From Bradysia coprophila (lineage: Eukaryota; Arthropoda; Insecta; Diptera; Sciaridae): a stretch of 64,000 bases of DNA. The stretch covers positions 13,362,001 to 13,426,000 of the forward strand of contig NW_023503493.1 in assembly GCF_014529535.1 (NCBI RefSeq). Direction: 5' to 3'. The notes under the pieces were generated by a model. It saw nothing but the letters and a program-made list of their open reading frames with translations. It did not search any database and was not told where the DNA came from. This document shows positions 22,140-33,286 of the stretch, one piece after another. How positions within the stretch are numbered: position 1 is the first letter of the stretch; each line of letters begins with the position of its first letter. The position numbers and the translations under genes were made by a program.

Positions 22140-24958
22140 ATGGACATGGCAAAATCCTTTTTCGGTCGTGATCATGAGGGATACGTTGGGAAAAAAGATC
22201 ATGCGGTAAGCGCATCTGTCGACGCAATGTCTAGCTAGTTTTGCACACGCACTCAATTATTGATTTTTACTCATCTTTCTTATCGATATGGTTGTAGCGA
22301 ACAATCGAAACAGCTGGAATGGACGATGAGGACAATGATATTGTCGATGGGATCAATGGGATTCAAATAAATGAAAGTATTCGGCCGGCACAAGGAGGTC
22401 CGTTTTCAGCTTTGATACCGTCGATGTGGCCACAAGATATACTGGCGAAACTTGGACAGCCGGAAGTAAAATTTGGATTTTTGTCTAACAATTTGAACTC
22501 GAAAATTTATTGCGGCAATATTTTAGGCAGATGGAGCCGATCCACCGGACTATCGTTTCGATGAATTTGGATTCCGTGTTGAAGAGGAAGATGGACCCGA
22601 GCAAAGTTCCAATAAGTTGCTCAGTGAACCATTTATAGAAGATAATAATCAACGTCTCCAATGGATATCGCATCTAGAGTTCTCGCACAGTAAAGAAGCT
22701 ACCGACTTAACATGGGACACCGTGGACGTCGTTCTACCACGAACGGAAAAGCTGAAGAATTTGATACGAGCTGGAATTCCACATTCGCTCAGACCACAAA
22801 TGTGGATGCGAATGTCCGGTGCGTTGCAGAAAAAAATGAATTCCGAAACGACATACAAAGAGATTATAAAAGCATCGAGCAACGACGCCTTGATGACGTC
22901 CAAACAAATTGAAAAAGACTTACTACGGATACTGCCAACTAACGCTTGCTTCAGTTCGCCTAATGGAACGGGTATTCCACGATTACGGCGAATACTGCGA
23001 GGACTGGCTTGGCTCTTTCCCGACATTGGATACTGCCAGGGCACTGGTGTAATTGCGGCTTCCCTGTTGTTGTATCTTGAGGAAGAGGATGCTTTCTGGA
23101 TGATGGCCACTATTGTTGAGGATCTTCTTCCGGCATCGTATTACAGCAGCACTTTGTTGGGAATTCAGGCCGATCAACGAGTGATGCAGACATTGATTTC
23201 GAATTATTTGACCGTGGTCGATGATGCGCTGAAAAATCATGACATCGAACTATCCTTGATTACGTTGCATTGGTTCCTGACACTGTTTGCAAATGTCGTC
23301 CATATGAAAATACTGCTCAGGTAACCCAATTACAGCTGGATTCTACACGAATGTTATAAAAAAAAAATTTTTTGCGATTCACAGAATTTGGGACTGGTTC
23401 TTCTTTGAAGGATCAATCGTCCTGTTCACCGTCACCTTGGGAATGTTAAAAATCAAGGAGCCAAATCTTCGTACTCTGGAAAATTCGGCTCAAATATTCA
23501 ACTCCCTTTCGGACATTCCCGGTGAGATCGACGACGTTGAATACTTGTTCCAAATATCGCAAGAAGTTGGTGGCTCATTGAGCAAGACTGTCATCGAAAC
23601 GCATCGCAGACGACATTTGGCTTATTTGATGGCATCATCCGGTGGCCTGATCGGAAATCCAGAAGTTGCCCCAAATTTACCGAAACAACAACTCAACCGG
23701 CGCCAAGTGAAAAAATCGAAGTCAATGTTTCAGATGTTGTTCTTCGGCAACGACGGACGAGATGACGACGATTTGAAGAACAAAAATATTCGACAAACCG
23801 AAATACTGGTCGATTTACGCGAAGCTATTCTGAAAGTGTGTCGTCACTTTCTAACGATTGAACCGAAGTTATCTGCCCACATAAAGACCGTTGCCGATTA
23901 TTCAATGGATAGCCATTCGAAGGACCATGAAAACTACATCAATGTGTCGCGAACCCGCAAACGGCGAGCGAAAGCATTGCACGATTTTGAGAGGAATGAC
24001 GACGATGAGCTGGGCTTTCGACGAAATGACATCATCACGATATTAAGCCAAAAAGATGAACATTGCTGGGTTGGTGAATTGAATGGCCTGCGAGGATGGT
24101 TTCCGGCCAAATTCGTTGAATTGTTGGACGAACGGAGTAAACAGTATACGCATGCCGGAGATGATGCCATTTCGGAAACTGTGACTGATTTGGTAAGAGG
24201 AACATTGGCACCGACCATAAAACAAGTCTTGGAAAATGGCATGAAGCGTCCGTCATTTTTGGGCGGGCCGTGTCATCCATGGCTGTTTATTGAAGAAGCC
24301 GCTACCAGGGAAGTTGAAAAGGATTTCGACTCTGTGTACAGTAGACTAGTTCTGTGCAAGACATATCGTCTGGACGAAGATGGAAAAGTAAGTTCATTTA
24401 CCCATTAAAAATCCGATCACATTTGCGTTTTTATTAATGCGTGGCACATTCTCTAGGTGCTGACCCCAGAAGAACTACTATATAGATATGTGCAATTGAT
24501 AAACCAGTCTCATGATAGTGCCCACGCTCAAATGGATGGTAATTACGAAAGCTCTTGACATTCACGTCAGTTGTCAAAAAAAGTATTTTCTAATTCACAG
24601 TGAAACTACGATCGTTGGTATGTCTAGGCCTAAATGAACAAGTACTCCACCTTTGGCTGGAAGTGTTGTGTTCGTGTGTGGAAGTTGTTCAGAAATGGTA
24701 AATCTGATGAATGCTAAATGTCAATGTTTCAGTTTCACTAATACATTGCCGTTCCTTCGCAGGTATCATTCTTGGAGTTTTATCTACTCTCCGTGCTGGG
24801 TGCAGATAAAATGCGAACTACGAATACTGTCGCAGTTTGCATTCAATTTAAATCCCGATTGGGAATTGCCACTGAAAAAAGGAAACGAAAGCCAGCCGCT
24901 GAAAGATGGAGTACGTGATATGCTGGTCAAGCATCATCTGTTTTCGTGGGACTTGTAA
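22140..24958 (+). CDS. SGSM3: SGSM3-like TBC-SH3-RUN protein (Rab GAP)
   Basis: Orthologue of small G protein signalling modulator 3 (RUTBC3), a Rab GTPase-activating protein with SH3 and RUN domains. Exons: 22140-22205, 22298-22465, 22527-23320, 23385-24387, 24457-24538, 24601-24697 and 24763-24958, giving 801 residues with every junction in frame. The N-terminal block has [18 protein letters not shown], shared with vertebrate SGSM3. The TBC domain (about 130-345) has both GAP fingers: IEKDLLR (206-212, arginine) and YCQG (247-250, glutamine). The SH3 domain is at about 538-593 ([18 protein letters not shown] ... GWFPAKFVE). The RUN domain fills about 610-790 and ends [13 protein letters not shown]. 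Two in-frame ATGs lie six bases apart (22140 and 22146); either may start. It is about 50 residues longer than human SGSM3, mostly N-terminally. Confidence 0.96.
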
Positions 24959-25214
24959 CTCTTTGGTCGTTTTTGTGTTATAATCTTTTTTCATAAATAA
25001 TTTATTGTCCACTTTATGTACATGATCTAATCTACCGTTGAATGACATTATTTAAAAGCATTGAATTCGGTGACTTTTAACAAATTTTCAGCATTCTACC
25101 ATTCCTGCATCGTCGCTATGTTTCGTGTGAATCCCCAGGTCTTGTGACAGCGACAGATATAAAATAATGGTTTTTCGTTTCCGTTTGTTTTTATTTTAAT
25201 CGAACTATTTACCA

Positions 25215-25268
25215 GGCTGCTAGGACTTTCGCGCCGCGTCATTCACAAAATTCGCGAAATTCCTCAAC
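25215..25268. mobile_element. Short derivative of the hAT-like MITE seen at 4038
   Basis: It carries CTAGGACTTTCGCGCCGCGTCATTCACA, whose last 18 bases are identical to the core of the inverted repeats of the 4038-4162 element, followed at once by a decayed right end TTCGCGAAATTCCTCAACACC. It looks like an internally deleted copy of about 55 bp. Confidence 0.6.
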
Positions 25269-25710
25269 ACCATTTACCATACTACATTTGCTGTGACTAT
25301 CTAGAAGAATTAGTAGAAGCAATTCGAGGGATTCTTTTGAATTTCGACTTACCGAAATCGGCTCTATTTTTCTGGGACTCTTTACATCATATTGTTAGTT
25401 AGTCCTGACCAAAAGTCGAAAAATGGGGTTTCGTAGTGCGGATTTCATTTCCGTAAGGTGAAGAGGACAAGGGCGTGTATGGGTTCGTTTGAAAGCTGTG
25501 GTCAAGTACTCCCGAGGCAAATATTACTTCCAAATAATTTGATGATCAACGGCCGAAAATATGAACTCCGGAAAATTTATCAAAATCTAGGGAACCTCGG
25601 TGAACTTTGATGAGAGCTGTGACCTGACTAATTCAATGATTTGATTAAATTATTACTTATTATGAATGTGGAGGACCTCAGCTTTACACCGATGCCCATA
25701 TTTAGTACTT

Positions 25711-25922
25711 CTAAATCTAATCTAATCTATTCATCTGCTATCGATAACGACAACATAAATAATGATAAGCTCTGTGTAATATGGGCCTATATGTAGGAAA
25801 ATTCATGTTAAAAAAATGAAGTACAAGATTTGAAATCAATCGATAAAATATTCATTGATCGATGGAAGTAATAGACCCGATAATAATACTGGTCATATGC
25901 TTGCCGTCTGTAACAAGTTAAT
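25711..25922 (-). mobile_element. SINE-like repeat, family copy 1, with TTAGA-type tail
   Basis: On the minus strand it reads from TTACAGACGGCAAGC through TTGATTTCAAATCTTGTACT to GTTATCGATAGCAGATGAAT and then a GATTAGATTAGATTTAG tail. It matches 39773-39985 (plus strand) over its whole length. The simple-repeat 3' tail suggests a SINE or a LINE 3' fragment. No coding frame. Confidence 0.7.
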
Positions 25923-26031
25923 TTGTTCTCAATTTGTACGAAAATATGATATATCTCCCATTATAACTTCGTGTTCGCGTTCTTTCTAGAAAAAGTGTGA
26001 CCATCGTTTTGTATTAAAATAAAACGTGTTG

Positions 26032-26206
26032 GCAACGCACTTCAAGCAAAAGTGCTATTAATGACAGCTGTCAAATAGAGTACTATTTTTTTCCTTTTAA
26101 TTTTCAGCTTAGAAATACTATAATCGAAAAGTGTAAAATTTTGTATGGAGCACTGCCAAGTTTCAGTACCCTATTTACAGTACCACATTTGCTTGAAGTG
26201 CGTTGC
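26032..26206. mobile_element. MITE with GCAACGCACTTCAAGC ends
   Basis: The left end GCAACGCACTTCAAGCAAA is exactly mirrored by the right end TTTGCTTGAAGTGCGTTGC. A partial relative of the left end occurs at 26511-26575, sharing CAACGCACTTCAAGCA and then AGTACTCTATT. Confidence 0.75.
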
Positions 26207-26918
26207 TCTGATTAATATTTATTATGTATCTGTTGCCAAGATTGTTATTTTGACGTGTAGGACATTATTTTCAGAGCGTGGGCGAAGGCGTGGGCTAAGT
26301 GAGATAAGTAAAAACTCCCTAGAGAGATAAGCTCGAGATTATCGTTCTAGACAGATAAAATAATAATTGACAGATGTTTGTGGTGGTGAAAACACAATAG
26401 TTCACTAAAAGTGGTACAAATTCCGAGATTTCCTTTAGTACGCTACATCACCACAAATATTTATTATTGTTACTCAAAGCAAAGCTCAAAGCCATCACTT
26501 CTTGACACAAAACAACGCACTTCAAGCATGAGTAATCATAGTGGTCAGCTGTAGAAAGTACTCTATTCTACATGAAATACAGTGTTTTATGTTTGTGTTT
26601 GTATGATACTCTATCAAGTTTTAGTACAAACCATGGTTACACTTTTTCCAGAAAGGTAGCGGATACGAATAAATCATTTTATCGCCTAAATTTAGGCTAC
26701 AATTTAGTGTTGAAAGTCTCGATTCGTCTTAAGAGGCTTCGATGCTTTGCTGAAAAGCATACATTTGGGCATTTTCTTAATAAATACTGAATCTTATTTT
26801 ACTTTTGATGATATATTTCCACCAGAATTATTTTTTCAAAAATATGGGACTGCAATAACGACTACGAACGTGTTAGCTTTTAACAGAAAATAGATTTAAT
26901 TGCAGCAGTTTCACAAGC

Positions 26919-26978
26919 TCTGAGAAACCTGAGCAGTTTATGAAAATTTCAGTAAACTGCTCACTTTTCTCAGAGCTG
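26919..26978. repeat. Short hairpin
   Basis: AGCTCTGAGAAACCTGAGCAGTTTA is mirrored, with two mismatched bases, by TAAACTGCTCACTTTTCTCAGAGC. It ends 19 bp before the large fold-back element begins. Confidence 0.6.
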
Positions 26979-26996
26979 GTCAAAGCAAAGTATATA

Positions 26997-28473
26997 TAGT
27001 TATTTGGATCACAAGGGACGAAAGTAAAGAAATTCAACCGTGTGCGAGAGTTGCTGCCCGCGCCGAAGGCAAGGGCCGCAATCGCACAGGTTGAATTTCT
27101 TTACGTCGTCCCGTGTGATCCACATAACTTTTTATCACGAGAACTACGAAAATTGTAATTGAGGCACATAAACTCGAAGAAATGCGTTATCGTATGATCA
27201 ATTAAACCAAAATATGTTGACATTTGCAGGGGTCCAGGGGGCGGCAGCCCCCTGGTATAAGAAAATATTAACATTATCAACCATCACAACAATCAGACGT
27301 AAAAACAACAACAATATCCTTTGAATTATTCGTCATCAACTTTGTATGCTAACATTAATCAGAGCACTGGCGCACGGTTTTTTCAATATTGATCAAAGTA
27401 AACACCTTGACAAGATTTGACTTTCGCATTATGTACATCGACTTTCGCATTATATACATAGACTTTCGCATTATGTATTAACCGATTTCGATACATAACT
27501 TGCATTTTTTTACTTTCGCTTCCCGTTTGGGAACCGAAAATTACAATTTTCATGCTTCGGGGCCGAAAATGAGGGCAATTTTTCGAATTTTCTCGGGTTT
27601 CCGGCCCTCTGCATGAAAACTCACATGTGCACCTGTTTGGGACGGTTGATTTAAGGCACTTTCGCTTGTAAGCCTCACTTCGTTCGGCCTACAATCCGCG
27701 AAATTGCCTAAAATCAATCGTCCAAAACAGGTACACAAATGACTATTTCGTAGTTCGTGTGATGAAAAAGTTTTTACAATGTTGACCACAAGTTAAATCA
27801 CTTTGTTAGGTTGCATATTTACTCAAAAAATTGTATGCAGAACAACACATTCCTACCAACATTAAAACGCCAAACATCACGCAAGCATCATAAAATGACT
27901 ATTTCATCACACGAACTACGAAAATTGTATTTTCGGTTCCCAAACGGGAAGCGAAAGTAAAAAAATGCAAGTTATGTATCGAAATCGGTTAATACATAAT
28001 ACGAAAGTCTATGTTCATAATGCGAAAGTCGATGTACATAATGCGAAAGTCAAATCTTGTCAAGATGTTTACTTTGATCAATATTGAACAAACCGTGCGC
28101 CAGTGCTCTGATTAATGTTAACATACAAAGTTGATGACGAATAATTCAAAGGATATTGTTGTTGTTTTTACGTCTGATTGTTGTGATGGTTGATAATATT
28201 AATATTTTCTTATACCAGGGGGCTGCCGCCCCCTGGACCCCCGCAAATGTCAGCATATTTTGGTTTAGTTCATCATACGATAACGCATTTCTTCGAGTTT
28301 ATGTGCCTCAATTACAATTTTCGTAGTTCTCGTGATAAAAAGTTATGTGGATCACACGGGACGACGTAAAGAAATTCAACCTGTGCGATTGCGGCCCTTG
28401 CCTTCGGCGCGGGCAGCAACTCTCGCACACGGTTGAATTTCTTTACTTTCGTCCCTTGTGATCCAAATAACTA
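26997..28473. mobile_element. Large fold-back element, 1.48 kb, arms about 555 bp
   Basis: The arms at 26997-27551 and about 27917-28473 are nearly identical inverted copies. Outer ends are TAGTTATTTGGATCACAAGG and CCTTGTGATCCAAATAACTA. The arms share a GC-rich block (TTGCTGCCCGCGCCGAAGGC), a hairpin GGGGGCGGCAGCCCCC and three units of CGACTTTCGCATTATGTACA. The spacer of about 365 bp has its own smaller inverted repeat (about 27625-27665 with 27700-27740). No transposase frame was seen. The very high arm identity suggests recent origin or gene conversion between arms. Confidence 0.9.
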
Positions 28474-29900
28474 ATAGAGTGTTATGATGAAAGAGAAGAA
28501 GACAAGTACTCCAAGGCACGTTAAAATAAACTGGTCTTGTGTCCTCTCGCTCTCAACGTACCACGTTGAAAGAGAAGCAAATAATTTGACAAGTACCCCA
28601 AGGCAAGTTATAATAACTAGTCTTCGGTTTACTCGCCCTGATCATAACAGTCTGTATTCACCCGAAACCTGGGTTCCATAAAATTTGTGATCCGCTGAGA
28701 ATTTGCATTACCTTCAGTATTTGAACCTAAAGCTGTGGCGGTCGTACATTTTTCAAAAAAGATTCTGATGAAAATGAATCATCAAAAATGAAATACGAGG
28801 CACACATTGTAGGCTACCATTTTGCTAAGCCTCAATGCCTTTTAATAAGCCGCCACAGGCTTGAAAGCTACATCGGTGTGAAGAATAACAGAGCGGTATC
28901 ATTGAACTTGTTATTTATTCACAAGCTCACTGACTCATTAACAGTTAAAATTATTCTCATCATTTCATTAAAAAAAATTTGTATGTCCCTTATGACTTCA
29001 GCAGTGCAATCGATATTTAACATAAACAGACCTTTCAATTATTTTTCATTTAAACAAATCTAATAATCAGGGCACATTATCTATCGATGATCCATATTCC
29101 CTCAATGTCATTGAAATTCCCCGTCGTTATCTATTTCAATTAAAAAGCACAGCGAGGTCGTCGAGGTCGATAGATCACTTACGCAACGACAAAACGGAAA
29201 TTTTGAAACTTTGAAGACAAAAACAAATTTTGACTGGGATATCAGCTACGCTCTTCACTGACTCATTGCCAACTTTGTGTGAAATGTCAACGAAACTTTC
29301 AACATAACCTACAATAAATTCGTGTTTGTCGTTTCGCGTTCTTTTGCTTATATATAGTTAATTGTTCATTAGTTTAAAAAATTCTTTTTGTTTCATTGCC
29401 TAATCCGTCTTCAAATCTATACGCCAATAAATGTTAAATTGTTTCCATTGATTATTTTCATAGAGAAGTGAGTGAAATTACGCAAAGTAAAAAAAAAAGT
29501 TTTTTGGTAAATGTTTTGATCTTCAAACGCAATTGTGACAGTTTGAAAAAATATTTTTTTTTTTGTTATTTTTCTACGGATTTTCCCAATTTTGTGGCAT
29601 TTGGAGATGATTTGCACAATCTAATTTGTCCAACAATGTTGTCTCCGCTATCGTTTCACATTCATCGACGACCGCATAAATGTTTTTTTAATCGAAATTC
29701 CCGTGTAATGTGAGATGTGTGCATCGAAATTTCATTTCCACCTACAAAATGCCCGACATTGTGAATCTCGAATGTCAAAACATTCACCTCTTTTTACTAA
29801 ATATCGAACATTCTTCCACACAACAATGAAATTGTTTCCATTTTCGTCTTCAAATTTGTTTACCATTTATTTGTTGTGCAGATATAATTTTGTTAATGAA

Positions 29901-30091
29901 ACGAGCCTACAATCAAAATAGTGCAGCGAAAAATCAGTGATATAAAAATAAAACTTGTGCAGCAAGTGCTAATGTTACGGAAATTTAAGAGTTATTCGTG
30001 AGGCAGATCATTCGATTGTTGTATACAATATTGAAGGAAACGAATGTGCAAAGAATTTAGTGCCGTTACCCACTGTTACCTGACATTAAGG
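29901..30091 (+). promoter_or_regulatory. Candidate noncoding first exon and start region (possibly Axin)
   Basis: A stretch without long frames ends in the strong donor site AAGG/GTGAGT at 30091-30097. Initiator-like AAATCAGTGATATAAA lies at about 29932. It could be a 5' UTR exon for a plus-strand gene, and the next plus-strand coding gene is Axin 19 kb downstream. This is inference from splice-site shape only. Confidence 0.25.
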
Positions 30092-31001
30092 GTGAGTCTA
30101 TGGTCCACTACTTTTTTATTTGTTTTAAGTAATCGTCAGAATGTTTCATTTGAGTAACATTTTTGTAACGGAAAGTGTATCGCCTATCGCAACAAAAAAA
30201 AACTGTTAATCTGTTACTTCATTTGTGTTAAGTGTTTCCGGTCCAAACTGCCCATAGTAGGTGATCGGGCGGAGCAACTCGGGCTGGCAAAGACGTCTTC
30301 ACTGTGCCGCTTCAGAGATCGCCAGATCGACAGTAGACGGTCTTTGCCAACAGTGTTTGATACAAAATCTAGCACTTCAATAATCTTGTCACACATTTCG
30401 CTATAATAAGAGAACACTAGCTAGAGCTCATCGCTTATTCTTGTCGTCGTTGTCGATTACAGATAACTAGCATTGATGACATTGATTTTCAACCGCACCA
30501 TTTCGTGTAGTAGGAGTCAGAGCACCTACGTTACGGAATGTGTTCTGGATTGGGGCTAAAATCGATAGATCAATCTAATAGTAATGGTACAAACAAAAAT
30601 TGTCCTCCCACAAAGCAATTGCCTTGATTTATGACTAATTATCAAAAGTATACCCATGAATCTGCAGAACCATGACCTCCCAAAAATCGTAATTTTTAAA
30701 CTTCATTGTAATAAATCGATCGATTACAACCCCAATCAGTTCTCCAGCACTCAATCCGTAGCCTGGGTGCCCTGACTCCTTGTGCGGTTAAATTTCAAAA
30801 CAGGCAGAGCCCTGTTTAAATTTTGGTAAAAATCGATTCAATCGCACCTGTGGCATCTAGCGAAGAGTGAATTAGAATTCTATCGATCCATCGAAAATTC
30901 ACCTGGATTTTGATAAACAGAAATTTTCAATTAGAATTCTTTATTGAACTTCAGAATTACAGGAACTACACCCAAAGATTGCACAAGTATAGTAAACGTT
31001 T
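30092..31001. other. Region downstream of the ankyrin gene
   Basis: Contains AATAAA on the minus strand at 30940-30945, the likely poly(A) signal of the ankyrin gene, and at 30430-30475 a partial copy of the TTTTGTCGTCGTTATCGATAACAGATGA repeat core. No other gene could be supported. Confidence 0.45.
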
Positions 31002-32769
31002 TCATTCCAATAAGTTCAATTTTACGTCAGATTCTTCACCTCTCGACTCTTTATTGGCCTGGTTTTCCAACAGCCGACCGACCATTTCTGGATATTCCTC
31101 GTATAACATACTCTTGTACCACTCTTCCTCTGATTCATCACTGTACCACCTCGATTGATCTATCGATAAGGGTTCTTCCAATTCTTCCGGCTCGTCTATC
31201 AATGGGTATTCTTCCCATTCTTCCGATTCATCTTCACTCGAATCTTCTTCCGTTGCACTGTCTGATGAAACTTCTTCCGTTGCACTGTCCGATGAAACTT
31301 CTTCCGTTCTATTTCCCGATGAGTCCGCTTCCGAAGTACTTTCCCGCGAGTCTGAAAAACGTTGAAGACTTTCAGTTTTAGATTTGCGTTTAGATCACCT
31401 GCACTACATTCTCTATTCCTGGCGCGTTCTGTAAACGACGCAACAAACAACTTAAAAATCTCGTAACGACCTGAAAGTTAATTTTTTTATAATTCACTCT
31501 GGGTTTTGATTTCTGCGTCAAAAATGCAGAATTACCGTCATTGAGAGCAATGTCTACTGCTGAATACCCAAGATCGACTTTTGCATAGAAATCTGCACCA
31601 TTGTCGACCAGCATATTGACAATTTCCTTACAATCTGATCAGAAAGAAATGAAATGTAGGAATTTTCGGCTTTTATTTCTCTTCTTTTCAAATTACTTGC
31701 ATAAGTGGCCACGTGTATTGGACGCCATCCACCTCCGCCTACAATGTTCAAATCTGCTCCGTTCTTAATTAACATTTCAGCCACTTTAGATGAGCCTACA
31801 AACGAAAACGATTCGTTAAAATAAATGAAATATTTCTCAGTGTTTTCTGCTTGTTAATTGGTGGTAATTACATCTCTCGGCAGCAGCAGAGATCGGACGA
31901 AGATCCTCATCACCATTCATGTTGTCGTAAAATCGTTCGATCAGCGATTTCGTTTCATTTTCGTCGTCTGATCAAGTAATGCAATTAAAGGAATTGATTG
32001 TTTGGAGGGAAGAATATTTTCAATTTACCATTCGAAATTGCTTGTAGAACTAATTCTCTTGGATCGACTTTTTCGGTTGGCTGTGCGGGCGTCTCAATTT
32101 GTTTTATCTGTGAATCTGTGCAGGATGTTTTTGCTTCTATTTGTGCCGGTGTATCGTCTACTTGTTTAATCGATGCACCTTTATCTGAAACTTTCAGTCA
32201 AAATTGTTGCTGCAAAATATACACGTAGAGCAACCAATAATGTTAATACCATGACCTGACCCGTGAGATAAACAAAATTTCGTTTCGAAGTAGCTCGAAA
32301 TCTGTACAACGTTTCTCAAAGCAACGTCGATGGAACTTCATTACATCTACTGGTGACTCGAATTCATAAGAATCCAAGATGCTCTATGAAAAGTCTAACC
32401 GATTTCGAGCTATTTTGGTTTGAAGTTTTGTTAGTCATGGTACAGGTCTCAAGCATCTTGTCAATCCCAATAATAATTTTGGTAAAATTTAATCGCTAAA
32501 ACTGCACAATTAGAATGTTTACCTGATTGATCAATGCTGGAATCTGCGGAGTTCACATCGATAGAAATTTCGATGGGACCTTGACCTTTGACCAGTATGT
32601 TAACGCTACCTTCACCTCTCAAGCTGAGATGGAATGGTGATACAGCTGGTATCGGTTGCATGCAAACGAGCACGAAACATGCTATCCAGATGGAATTTCC
32701 GGTGAAAGTTTTCGTCAAGCGTTTGGGATTTGTAGTTTGATAAAATATTACGTTTGATTCGGTCGCCAT
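31002..32769 (-). CDS. Ankyrin-repeat protein with N-terminal hydrophobic segment and acidic tail
   Basis: Seven exons: complement of 31002-31351, 31399-31470, 31536-31634, 31697-31795, 31872-31967, 32029-32184 and 32523-32769, giving 372 residues. The N-terminus has a basic stretch and then a hydrophobic run IWIACFVLVC (about residues 27-36), which could be a signal peptide or a type II anchor. Exons 3 to 5 are 96, 99 and 99 nt and each holds one ankyrin unit, with the repeat signatures KVAEMLIKNGADLN and EIVNMLVDNGADFY. Exon 7 encodes an acidic Ser/Glu tail with two copies of TEEVSSDSA. Every intron is phase 1. AATAAA follows at 30945 on the minus strand. I do not recognise an orthologue. 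The frame and splice continuity across seven exons make the gene real; function is unknown. Confidence 0.85.
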
Positions 32770-33261
32770 ATCGTATTGCAGTGCGTAAGGCAGAAATTAT
32801 TGAATTGTACAATTTTGATCCACAAAATTTACTGTTAAAATTTGACCCTACTTGCCACTCCGAAGTTTCAATTATAACTGAAATCTGAATACAAATCACA
32901 CCATATCGTCACCTCGGTTAGACATAATCGATATTTCTCAGTCAAAATCAAAACAAAATTAATTACGAAATAAAAGCGACACTTTTAATTGAGAAAACAG
33001 CGTTTTCTTGCAATCTTGCTATTTGAACGAGATTTCAGACTGATTACTTGATGTTCTTTAACCAATTATTCCATTTCTTGGAACTGTACTGCGTATAAAA
33101 GTTTAAAAGTTCACGTAGAATGCATTTTGTAAAACAAAATGATGAATCAATAGTACGATAATTGACCTCAGTTAGATTGTGCAATTGATCAAGCAACATC
33201 ATATTATGTCAATTAAGTGAATTTAACGTCGTGAATGCACACCGAATACTTTCTTCCCGGT

Positions 33262-33286
33262 ACAACACACACACACACACACACAC
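33262..33286. repeat. CA dinucleotide microsatellite
   Basis: An uninterrupted run of about 11 CA units follows TACAA. Confidence 0.95.

Larger units (their letters stand above)
24959..29900. other. Transposon-rich intergenic region
   Basis: No host gene was recognised. Contents are a hAT-like MITE remnant at 25215-25268, a SINE-like repeat at 25711-25922, a MITE at 26032-26206, a hairpin at 26919-26978 and a 1.5-kb fold-back element at 26997-28473, each listed separately. The last 1.4 kb is AT-rich without structure that I could name. Confidence 0.5.

Noticed and set aside
22649..23110. Minus-strand frame of 153 codons
   Set aside because: Shadow of the SGSM3-like TBC exon on the plus strand.
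30214..30417. Minus-strand frame beginning MFSYYSEMCDKIIEVLDFVS
   Set aside because: Protein-like start but no recognised domain, no splice context and a low-complexity end. It borders a repeat core at 30430. Not supported as a gene.
31250..31320. Short direct repeats that could suggest a CRISPR-like array
   Set aside because: They are coding repeats (TEEVSSDSA) of the ankyrin protein tail; there are no spacers and the genome is animal.
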